Positions 50,984-58,171 of a stretch of 64,000 nucleotides of DNA are shown here, one piece after another. Made by a program: the position numbers and the translations under genes. The notes beneath the pieces were generated by a model. The model did not search any database and was not told the DNA's origin. It saw only the letters and a program-made list of their open reading frames with translations. Origin of the DNA: UBA2421 sp002343075 (lineage in GTDB: Bacteria; Planctomycetota; Phycisphaerae; Tepidisphaerales; Tepidisphaeraceae); contig CALJLN010000034.1 of NCBI GenBank assembly GCA_937982565.1, forward strand, positions 108,052 through 172,051, in the 5' to 3' direction. Positions within the stretch are counted from its first letter, which is position 1; every line of letters starts with the position of its first letter.

Positions 50984-52951
50984 TTATGCACGTCGGCGAC
51001 GGAGCAGGGCCAACGCGCCCGCTCCGCTCAAACCGAGTGATGCCGGTTCCGGAACCGCGCTGCCTCGGCCCAGGTCGGCAGCGGACAGACCGAAGTTGGC
51101 CGCCAGCGCGGTGAAGTCGTTCAGATCGACCGCGCCGTCGTAGTTGAAATCGCCCTGGCTCCACTCTGTACCGGTGCCGAAAGCGCCGGCAAGACGGGTG
51201 AAGTCGTCGAGGCTGACAACGCCACTGAGGTCGGCATCGCCCAATCGGGTGTAGCGCACGACGACCGCAGTGGCGTCAACCGTATTGCCCATAAACGTGC
51301 CGAGCGAAGCCACGTCGCTGGCTTCGGCATACCCGACGCCAAACACGCCGGGGTTGGAATTGGCGAAGCTGCTGCCGATGCCGGGGCCCGACCAATCGCC
51401 GGTGCCTCGGCTGGAAGCGATCAGGCCTTTCACATACGCGATCGGTGACGTTTGCGGATCGGAAACGGGATACTCATAAATCAGGCCGTTGTTGGTCAGA
51501 TCGAGCACGCCTGCACCAGTGCCGATGAAGGTAACGATGCTGACGCTGTTGGCGCCGCCGTTGGGGTCCACCCGCAGCGAGCCACCGTCGACGGTGACAG
51601 TGCGTGCATCGCGAATGACGGGCACCGCGAGTTCGCCGTCGCCAGTCTTGACGATCGACTGGTTGGACGGGCTGAAGGCACCCGTGATACTCAGCCGCGC
51701 CGTTCCGGCGACGTTAAAGTTGGTGGTTGCGCCAAGGGTAAGCGGGGCGGAAATCGTGTGCTCGCCGCTGACAACCGCGACCGCGGGCGATGCCGGGTTG
51801 CCGGCGATGGTCAGTGCGTTGCTGCCGGCGACGGTGTAGGCGCCCGGGCTGTCGAACGTGAGCTTCTGCAGGCGAATGGGCGCATCAAGCGTCACCGTGC
51901 GCGGCGCGTTGCCAGCCACGCTGCCGAGTGTGGCGATGGCGTCGATGGCGTTGGGAACGGTGTCGGCCGTCCAGTTGGTGGCGCCGGTCCAGTTGCCTCC
52001 AGCGGCGTTATCCCACTCAAAGCTGGGGGCGGTGTAGTTCAGGGTAAGGAACTGATCGCCGGCGATGTTGTTAAAATCGATCAAGCCGACATGGCCGATC
52101 GGGTCGGGTCCGCCGTCGGGGTCGGGCTTGGTGATGAAGGTTCCGAGTGCATCGCCGCCGAGGTTACCCTGCGGGGCGGCGAAGCCTGGCAGGAACTGGT
52201 TGGACCAGTAATCGTGTGAGCTGCCGTTGATGGCGACCATGATCTTGAAGTCGCCAGTGGCACCGATGGACGGAAGGTCGAAGACCAATTCGGTGCCCGA
52301 GGTGACAGCCTCGGCTGCGGCCTGGTTGGCGGCGTTGGGTGCATCACCACTGACGCCATCAATATTGAAGTCGGCATAACCGAATTCGATGGTCGGCAGG
52401 CCGTCGTTTCCGCCGACGACACCGGCACCCTGCTGTCCGGGGTTGGGGGTATCGACTTGTCCGAGGTAACCGCCCAGCCCGCCGCCGGTGGTATTGAGTT
52501 CGGAGAAGTTCAGGAATGAGCTTTCGACGTTGCGCGAAAAGTGAAAGTGATAGTCTGGCGAGAAGGCCGAGTCGAAGGTCATGCCCGAGTAGCGGCGGTT
52601 GAGATTGTTGAAGTCGACGTTGGGGTTGTCATTGCGGAGGACGTTCTGCCCGCCGGCGCGGGTGTCAAACCAGACGGTGAGCTTGTTGAAGTTGCTCTCG
52701 ACATTGCCGGTGAGCATGAGATAGAGCTTGCCGCCTTCGATGCGGTAGTAGCCGGCGTCGAGTTCGCTCTGGTTATCGCCGAAGCCGGTGTTGACAGTTT
52801 GGGTGGCGAAGCGTGTGTAAAGGCCTTCGTCGAGCGTGCCATCAACGACAGGCTGTGCGTGTGCGAGTCCCGCGATCGCCAACCCCGCCGCCGCCGCCAC
52901 TGCGAGGCGCGTGTTTTGATTGGTCCGTGAGTTGATCCTTGAGCTGAGCAT
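50984..52951 (-). CDS. PEP-CTERM surface protein with dockerin-like repeat
   Basis: A 655-residue exported protein. Signal NTRLAVAAAAGLAIAGLAHA with cleavage before QPVVDG. It opens with a lectin-like or hydrolase-associated segment (VVDGTLDEGLYTRFATQT, YYRIEGGKLYLMLTGNVESN) and DFDTRAGG-type region NKLTVWFDTRAGGQNVLRND, found in many surface proteins that hold sugar. Further regions are autotransporter-like beta strands (ITGAFSPSNQSIVKTGDGEL). Two dockerin-type loops GDADLSGVVSLDDFTRLAGAFG and GDFNYDGAVDLNDFTALAANFG precede the tail VPEPASLGLSGAGALALLRRRRA. Expression unit is single. Confidence 0.82.
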   Translation of the reverse strand: MLSSRINSRTNQNTRLAVAAAAGLAIAGLAHAQPVVDGTLDEGLYTRFATQTVNTGFGDNQSELDAGYYRIEGGKLYLMLTGNVESNFNKLTVWFDTRAGGQNVLRNDNPNVDFNNLNRRYSGMTFDSAFSPDYHFHFSRNVESSFLNFSELNTTGGGLGGYLGQVDTPNPGQQGAGVVGGNDGLPTIEFGYADFNIDGVSGDAPNAANQAAAEAVTSGTELVFDLPSIGATGDFKIMVAINGSSHDYWSNQFLPGFAAPQGNLGGDALGTFITKPDPDGGPDPIGHVGLIDFNNIAGDQFLTLNYTAPSFEWDNAAGGNWTGATNWTADTVPNAIDAIATLGSVAGNAPRTVTLDAPIRLQKLTFDSPGAYTVAGSNALTIAGNPASPAVAVVSGEHTISAPLTLGATTNFNVAGTARLSITGAFSPSNQSIVKTGDGELAVPVIRDARTVTVDGGSLRVDPNGGANSVSIVTFIGTGAGVLDLTNNGLIYEYPVSDPQTSPIAYVKGLIASSRGTGDWSGPGIGSSFANSNPGVFGVGYAEASDVASLGTFMGNTVDATAVVVRYTRLGDADLSGVVSLDDFTRLAGAFGTGTEWSQGDFNYDGAVDLNDFTALAANFGLSAADLGRGSAVPEPASLGLSGAGALALLRRRRA

Positions 52952-53339
52952 GGTCCTCTCCTAACGAGTGAATCCGGCGTTTGTTAAACCGGTTCAACAA
53001 ATTGATGTAGGGTGACGAAGGGAAAGCACCGACGCCGGTAATAGTCCTTCGAAACCTCCGCCATGCGGCACCAATTGCTGGTACCGCGTCGAGCACCATA
53101 TTATCTGTGTGAAGTGGCAAACGTCAATAAAAACTTGGAAAACTTGAAATTTCTTCGGGATGATCTGCGGGCCTTCAATTTAACAGTGTTAACTTGAAGC
53201 CGGTACGAGCGGCAAAGCTGTTTCAATCGGGAAGTCGAGCCCAAACCCCCAACCGGCGGTTGGGACCGCGACCCACCCGGCGGGGGGCGACAAACGCCGT
53301 AATCGCCCGTGATAGAGGCTGATCCGGCTGGAAACGAAC
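52952..53339. other. 388-bp stretch without a supported gene
   Basis: It holds the promoter and leader of the 50984-52951 gene (start codon at 52951) and bases 53150-53340 with no recognised frame. AACACGCGCCTCGCAGTGG-type sequence is part of the gene, not of this spacer. Confidence 0.3.
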
Positions 53340-53364
53340 AAGCCGGCCATCCTTGGGCCGGCTT
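53340..53364 (-). terminator. Probable terminator of the 53403-53825 gene
   Basis: AAGCCGGCC (53340-53348) and GGCCGGCTT (53356-53364) pair around a 7-base loop. On the minus strand the stem is followed by GTTCGTTTCC, a weakly T-rich tail. Confidence 0.5.
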
Positions 53365-53402
53365 GATCGCGAAGGAGGATGGCAGATTGTTACATGGCCG
53401 GT

Positions 53403-53825
53403 TTAAGCGACCTTGCTGTAGAGCGTCGGTTCGGGGACTGATTCCATCTTGATCTGCCGGGCCTCAACCTTGCGATAGCCAAGCTGTTGCATGACTTCGA
53501 GCACTTCGGTCCAGGTGGGGAACATCTTCTTGTTGACCTTCTTATATGTCTCGATCGCCATGACAAACTCGAACTGCTCTGCGGTCATTTCGCCTTCTTC
53601 GGCGGCCTTACGGTCGTCGCTTCTGCGGATGCCGGCACCCCGGCGGCGTTCGAGGCCGGTTCGGCGGTTTTCCTCCGATCGACGCTCGGGGCCGGTGTAT
53701 CCGGCTTCGGCCCGCGACTTTTGCCGGCGGTCCAGCCCGGCGCGGCGGTCGACCACGCTCCGGACGGGAGTTTCAACCTCAGGGGTGTCATTCTCGGTCG
53801 ATTCGACGTTGTTCTCTTGACTCAA
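53403..53825 (-). CDS. RR-repeat basic protein of unknown function
   Basis: A 140-residue protein with a positively charged, low-complexity centre holding repeated 'RR' turns: VVDRRAGLDRRQKSRAEAGY, TGPERRSEENRRTGLERRRG then AGIRRSDDRKAAEEG. The C-terminal 60 residues (MTAEQFEFVMAIETYKKVNK, KMFPTWTEVLEVMQQLGYRK) are helical and regular. The GPERR-type motif is common in planctomycete and myxobacterial response proteins. The ATG is missing: the TTG at 53825 is preferred because GAGGTG lies four bases upstream; a TTG at 53855 is the alternative. It may bind nucleic acid or a polyanion. Confidence 0.6.
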   Translation of the reverse strand: MSQENNVESTENDTPEVETPVRSVVDRRAGLDRRQKSRAEAGYTGPERRSEENRRTGLERRRGAGIRRSDDRKAAEEGEMTAEQFEFVMAIETYKKVNKKMFPTWTEVLEVMQQLGYRKVEARQIKMESVPEPTLYSKVA

Positions 53826-54037
53826 ACAGCACCTCGCAAATCGTCTTGCTGGCAATCCACCCTTCTCATCGGATCAACCGGCCCGATAGTTAACCAGCAC
53901 CGTCGGGAGTGCTCCGTCGGCGTCCGATAATTCGATGAATGGCGAAGTGTCGCCGGCCGGGTGCGGCAGAAAAACTCACGCCCCCACGGCGGATTTACGT
54001 TGACAAGCCCGGAGGCCGGGCTACGCTCTGAGCGTTC

Positions 54038-54415
54038 ATGCGCGGCCTACGCGGCATTTTCTGCATTTATGTGGTGGTCTGGTTCAACCTGGTTGTGCCC
54101 GGGCACACCCGCGGCATCATTTCGCTGCCGTCAAACTGCCACGCAGCCGGGCCGACCATCGACGGCGACCTCGGGAAGGCTTCGTGCTGTGCCGCGCCAA
54201 AGGGGGACCCAGGAGGCTCCGAACCCACCCCGCTACAGAAGAAAAACTGCGCAGTTTGCTACGTCGCCGCAACCTACACCGCCGTGGCGTGGTTTAGTGT
54301 GGATCTTGACCCGACGGGCGAGTTGGTCGAAATCCTTCGATACGTTCAGCCGGCGATTCCGACGGTCGATTTCCCGCTGACCCACTACGCCACCGGCCCG
54401 CCTGCCTCCGCCTGA
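54038..54415 (+). CDS. Cysteine-rich small exported protein
   Basis: A 125-residue protein with an N-terminal hydrophobic helix (about 6-20, GIFCIYVVVWFNLVV) and a Cys/His-rich part: Cys34-His35, Cys50-Cys51, Cys71 and Cys74 (CAVC), and His116. The CxxC plus scattered His suggests a metal-binding or redox protein. The layout (helix, then H-C and C-x-x-C) recalls DUF2946-type proteins found near metal transport genes, but the match is by memory only. It precedes the pseudopilin at 54468 by 52 bp on the same strand, followed by two PEP-CTERM proteins. Confidence 0.5.
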   Translation: MRGLRGIFCIYVVVWFNLVVPGHTRGIISLPSNCHAAGPTIDGDLGKASCCAAPKGDPGGSEPTPLQKKNCAVCYVAATYTAVAWFSVDLDPTGELVEILRYVQPAIPTVDFPLTHYATGPPASA

Positions 54416-54467
54416 TTCTTCCGGCGTTTTTGTTGATTCCTTTTCTGCTCATTGATGGGTTTTTGCC

Positions 54468-55196
54468 ATGCATGCCCGCAAGGTCGGCAGCCGGCGCGCG
54501 TTTACGCTCGTTGAGTTGCTGGTGGTCATTGGCATTATCGCGGTGTTGATCGCCGTGCTGTTGCCCGTGCTTTCCAAAGCGCGAGCTTCAGCGGTGACGA
54601 CGCAGTGTTTATCCAACATGCGCCAACTGCAGATCGCGCAGATTGCCTACGCCTCGGCACAGAAAAACCTTCTGATCGCCGCCGGCGATGGCACCGAGCA
54701 GGGATCGTGGATTGGCGCATTGCAGCCGTATAGCGGGTCGACGCTGATCAGGCGTTGCCCGTCCGATCGGAGCGTTTACTTCGATCAACCGCTGCCCGGC
54801 AGCAATCCGGAGCGGTTTCGCAGCAGCAGCTACGGGATCAACAACTATGTCTCGCCCACCCACGCGCCATTTCGGCCGGGGGTTCGGGCACCGGAAAAGA
54901 TCACCCAGGTTCGTCGTTCCTCGCGTGTTGTTCAGTTCGTCGAGCTTGCCGAGACCGGGTCGTATGCCGGTGCTGATCATGTTCACGTCGATCAGTTCTT
55001 TAACTCCGTGGCCCCGCAGATTTCCATCTCGCTTATCGATAAGCAGATGCCGCTGGGCCGACACGGAGGGCAGCCCCGGTCGTGGGGCGCGCGGCTGAAC
55101 TTCAGCTTTCTTGATGGCCATGCCGAATCGCTGTTGATCCGGCAGGTCTATACCAGCCCCGCGGGCAACTTGTTTGACCCCGCGGTGGCAAACTAA
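54468..55196 (+). CDS. Prepilin-like protein (type II secretion pseudopilin style)
   Basis: A 242-residue protein opening MHARKVGSRRAFTLVELLVV then IGIIAVLIAVLLPVL, the prepilin N-terminal methylation module (FTLVE with Glu5). The remainder is CLSNMRQLQIAQIAYASAQK, SSYGINNYVSPTHAPFRPGV and LNFSFLDGHAESLLI, resembling DUF1559 pseudopilins with a large external domain ending in 'FxDGHAE', which is a typical end for the family. It is co-directional with the flanking genes, 45 bp before the first PEP-CTERM protein. A type II secretion or pilus-like assembly apparatus is not in the window. Confidence 0.85.
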   Translation: MHARKVGSRRAFTLVELLVVIGIIAVLIAVLLPVLSKARASAVTTQCLSNMRQLQIAQIAYASAQKNLLIAAGDGTEQGSWIGALQPYSGSTLIRRCPSDRSVYFDQPLPGSNPERFRSSSYGINNYVSPTHAPFRPGVRAPEKITQVRRSSRVVQFVELAETGSYAGADHVHVDQFFNSVAPQISISLIDKQMPLGRHGGQPRSWGARLNFSFLDGHAESLLIRQVYTSPAGNLFDPAVAN

Positions 55197-55240
55197 GCCT
55201 CTGTAACACATCTGACATTGATTGAATGGAGAGTTTCGCA

Positions 55241-56209
55241 ATGCGTAAATTTGCACTTACATCGTTCATTTCGCTCGCCGCCGCCACGCCGGTGATGGCG
55301 CACGGCCTGCAAATTCAAATCACCTACGACCAAGCCGCGCAGAAGATCGTCACCCGCCAGGTCATCGCAACTTCGGCGTCGCTGACAAGTGTGGGGTACC
55401 AGACTGCGCTTCAGGCACAGATCAGCCCGGAGACCCGCGTTTATGTGATGCCCCTCGCGTCAGCAAACGTCACCGCCGGCGCGGGCTGGTACTCCCGCCC
55501 GTCGCCGCTGGAGACAGCATCGGGCGCGCCCACCTTTCCTTCCGGGCCGGGCGTTACGTGGCAGTATGACACCACAGCCACCGTGCCCGGCACATTTGTG
55601 GGAACCCCCACCCCCATCGCCGGCACCGGCTGGGCGCTCAACGGCGTCGACAGCGGGCCGCAATTGGTCAACCTCACCGGAACGCGGTTCGGCTTCCGAT
55701 TTGAGGATTCACTGAAAGTCTGGAACGGCTTGACGCTGATCGACCCCGGCGATGAGCAGCTTCAGGCGTTCGCGGGCGACGCGACCGGCGCATTCACGGG
55801 CAGCACGCCAAATGCGATCACGACCGACGCCGGTGCAGGCCCGTCGTTCGTGCCGGCTAGCCCGATCGGCACAACCTGGTCAAACGGGCCGCACAACAGC
55901 ACGAGCTATCGAGTCTTGGGCAACGGCGTGGATTCGTCGACGGTCGAACCGGATGACGGCATCTACGTCGCTCGTTTCTCCATCACGAGCACCGCGTTGA
56001 TTCCCGGCACCTCAACGCCCATCGGCAGCTCCGAGCCTGCATTCTTTGTGCTGTACAAGGGCGCTTCACGCGACGATGCCCTGGCGGTTGCCGGTACGCT
56101 GGGCTTCAGCCCGTCGCAGATTCAAGCCGCAGCGGTGCCCGAGCCTTCGGCGGTTGCGGCATTGCTGGCGTCGGCCGGGGCGGTGCTCGCCCGCCGTCGG
56201 CGCAACTAG
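55241..56209 (+). CDS. PEP-CTERM protein with predicted N-terminal His
   Basis: A 322-residue exported protein. The signal peptide MRKFALTSFISLAAATPVMA would be cut before HGLQIQITYD, leaving His1. The body is beta-rich (TYRV-like strands, GFRFEDSLKVWNGL, DDGIYVARFSITST, EPAFFVLYKGASRDDA) and ends in VPEPSAVAALLASAGAVLAR, a PEP-CTERM signal. The segment DGIYVARFS...PAFFVLYKG resembles the C-terminal part of the all3515-type, Zur-repressed PEP-CTERM family, from memory. GGAGAG lies ten bases upstream of the ATG. It is next to a second protein of the same type at 56308. Confidence 0.75.
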   Translation: MRKFALTSFISLAAATPVMAHGLQIQITYDQAAQKIVTRQVIATSASLTSVGYQTALQAQISPETRVYVMPLASANVTAGAGWYSRPSPLETASGAPTFPSGPGVTWQYDTTATVPGTFVGTPTPIAGTGWALNGVDSGPQLVNLTGTRFGFRFEDSLKVWNGLTLIDPGDEQLQAFAGDATGAFTGSTPNAITTDAGAGPSFVPASPIGTTWSNGPHNSTSYRVLGNGVDSSTVEPDDGIYVARFSITSTALIPGTSTPIGSSEPAFFVLYKGASRDDALAVAGTLGFSPSQIQAAAVPEPSAVAALLASAGAVLARRRRN

Positions 56210-56230
56210 GCTGCCTCGTCACAGTTTCAT

Positions 56231-56265
56231 CCCGCTGCCGGTTGCACCACGCAGCCGGCAGCGGG
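56231..56265. terminator. Hairpin between two PEP-CTERM genes
   Basis: CCCGCTGCCGGTTGC (56231-56245) pairs with GCAGCCGGCAGCGGG (56251-56265) with one mismatch and a 5-base loop; TTGCTGTAGTTTCCCC follows. It may end the first gene, giving separate transcripts of the pair. Confidence 0.5.
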
Positions 56266-56307
56266 TTGCTGTAGTTTCCCCAACGCCACTTTCGCCTTGA
56301 GGTTTTG

Positions 56308-57261
56308 ATGTACAACAAACTTCTCTTCACCACCGGCCTGCTCGCTGCAGCTTCAACCGTGGCACTCGCACACGACGGTCCGCGCGTGTGGCTTGGCAAC
56401 GTCAACTCAAAGATCACCACTTACACCAGCGACAACGACGATCAGCCGTCGGTCTATTCGACTGCGCGCGTGTTTATCGCTGCGTTTGATGATCTTGAGG
56501 GCACCTACACAACCGAGTTTCCCGGCTTCGAGCTGCGCCGCGACGGGCAGAGCAATATCGCCAGCGGGACGATCTTCGATTTCACCCTCGCAGGCCCGCT
56601 TCTTAAGCTTGATGGCCCCGGCAATCGTCTTGCGCCCACCTCGGCGCTGTTTAACGGGAATCCGCCCGCCCCGCAGCTAAGCGTTTCCCTCGGCGCGGCG
56701 CAGCGCACGACGAACAGCGGCGTGCTGCCGGGGTTTAGCTTTTTCGGCTCATCGCCCGGCGAGCACGCACACCTCTCCTTCACACTCCTCGGCGACGGCA
56801 CCACCCCCTCCGGCGGGCCGGATGGGGTTTATGTCCTGCCCATGCTCCTGACCACGTCCACGCTCAGCCGGTCCGACTGGTTTTTCCTCACGCTGCAGAA
56901 CAACAACACCATCGCCCAACGCGTGCAGGCGGTCGGGCTTGCCCAGCGAATGGCCGACGCGCCGACTGGCGATGCTAATTTTGATCACACCGTCAACCTC
57001 GACGACTTCACCGCCCTCGCCGCCAGCTTCGGCGGTGCGGGCAAGTGGTGGGCCGATGGCGATTTCAATTTCGATGGCTCGGTCAACTTAGACGATTTCA
57101 CCGCACTGGCGAGCAACTTTGGTTTGACATTGCCCGCGCAAGCCCCGCGACACGATCGCGCCGCCGCCCCGGCGAGTGTGCCGGAACCGGTGGGCGTGCT
57201 TGGTGTAGTTTTGATGTCATTGCTCGCGCTCCGCCACCGAAAGGCCGCGCGCAGTAGGTAG
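56308..57261 (+). CDS. PEP-CTERM protein with predicted N-terminal His and dockerin-like pair
   Basis: A 317-residue exported protein. Signal MYNKLLFTTGLLAAASTVAL with predicted cleavage after ALA, giving a mature start HDGPRVWLGN. The body (FELRRDGQSNIASGTIFDFT, GPDGVYVLPMLLTTSTLSRS, DWFFLTLQNNN) has the DGxYxLxLxL...DWFFxL pattern of the preceding protein and of the all3515-like family. Two dockerin-type loops follow, GDANFDHTVNLDDFTALAAS and GDFNFDGSVNLDDFTALASN, and a tail VPEPVGVLGVVLMSLLALRH. GAGG lies eight bases upstream of ATG 56308. Confidence 0.75.
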   Translation: MYNKLLFTTGLLAAASTVALAHDGPRVWLGNVNSKITTYTSDNDDQPSVYSTARVFIAAFDDLEGTYTTEFPGFELRRDGQSNIASGTIFDFTLAGPLLKLDGPGNRLAPTSALFNGNPPAPQLSVSLGAAQRTTNSGVLPGFSFFGSSPGEHAHLSFTLLGDGTTPSGGPDGVYVLPMLLTTSTLSRSDWFFLTLQNNNTIAQRVQAVGLAQRMADAPTGDANFDHTVNLDDFTALAASFGGAGKWWADGDFNFDGSVNLDDFTALASNFGLTLPAQAPRHDRAAAPASVPEPVGVLGVVLMSLLALRHRKAARSR

Positions 57262-57411
57262 CCGCGTCCCCTCTGCCGCAGCGAAGCGTCAGTCACCCGT
57301 TACAAAGCGTGCAGATTCTCCATTTTATGCTTGACTCGGGGGCGGGCGGGGGGACGCTAAAACTCTAAATTGTTGATAGGGAACAGGCGGCGGCGTGATA
57401 AGTTGGGGCTT

Positions 57412-58143
57412 ATGCGAAACGCACTTTCAATGCTTGCTGTCGGGACCGCTGTGCTCTGCTTCTGCGCCAGTGCGTCGGCGGGGGTGTCTATTTCCGCGCA
57501 GCTCCTCGGCACGCCGAGAGAGAGCAACGCGCCCGACGCGCGGACCATGCCCAATTGGGGGTCCGCAGTGGTTTCGGTCGTCAGCGACGGAGGGCCTATT
57601 CTTTCGGTGGATTTCGGTAGCGTTGGTCCCACGGGGTTCCCCCGCGGCATCTACGGTCCGTTGTCGCAACGATGGACTTCGTCTCTGTCTAACGGACTGT
57701 TTGACATCTCATCGGCTGGGCCATCGAACGTCATCAACGGGCAGTCGGAACTCAGTTTCGATTCGCACTTCCTCGGTACGTCCGGTGTGGATCGTCTTTT
57801 CACAATTGAGCCGAATGAGGGAAATGTTCTGTTTCCAGGACTTAACCCGCTGCAAAGCACTCCCACGGCTGGATTCGGACACGGTGCATTTCCCGGCGAC
57901 CTGACGACAACCGGTTTCCTGAAGGCAAGTTTCGATCTTCCAATTCAATCACAGTCCACGTCCGTTCCACTCGCGTACCTGGCCTTCGGAGGGGGCGTGT
58001 CGTTGGATGGACGAGTCGTTACTACCGATGGCGCATTTATCGTCAGTCAGTTCGTACTTTTCCCGAATGTGCCCGAACCAAGCAGTTTGTTCTTTCTCGC
58101 TTTTTTAGCCAGCATTGCCGCCGTGCGTCGCGGCAGACGTTGA
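57412..58143 (+). CDS. PEP-CTERM protein, unknown function
   Basis: A 243-residue exported protein with signal MRNALSMLAVGTAVLCFCAS then ASAG, and tail VPEPSSLFFLAFLASIAAVR followed by RGRR, a PEP-CTERM sorting signal. The body is a beta-sandwich-like sequence (SAVVSVVSDGGPILSVDFGS, QSELSFDSHFLGTSG, PLAYLAFGGGVSLDGRVVTT). No named family was recognised. GGGGC precedes the ATG at 57412. It is followed 28 bp later by a LEPR-XLL protein on the same strand and may share its transcript. Confidence 0.75.
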   Translation: MRNALSMLAVGTAVLCFCASASAGVSISAQLLGTPRESNAPDARTMPNWGSAVVSVVSDGGPILSVDFGSVGPTGFPRGIYGPLSQRWTSSLSNGLFDISSAGPSNVINGQSELSFDSHFLGTSGVDRLFTIEPNEGNVLFPGLNPLQSTPTAGFGHGAFPGDLTTTGFLKASFDLPIQSQSTSVPLAYLAFGGGVSLDGRVVTTDGAFIVSQFVLFPNVPEPSSLFFLAFLASIAAVRRGRR

Positions 58144-58171
58144 TGAACGATAGACAAGGGAAGGACTTCAG

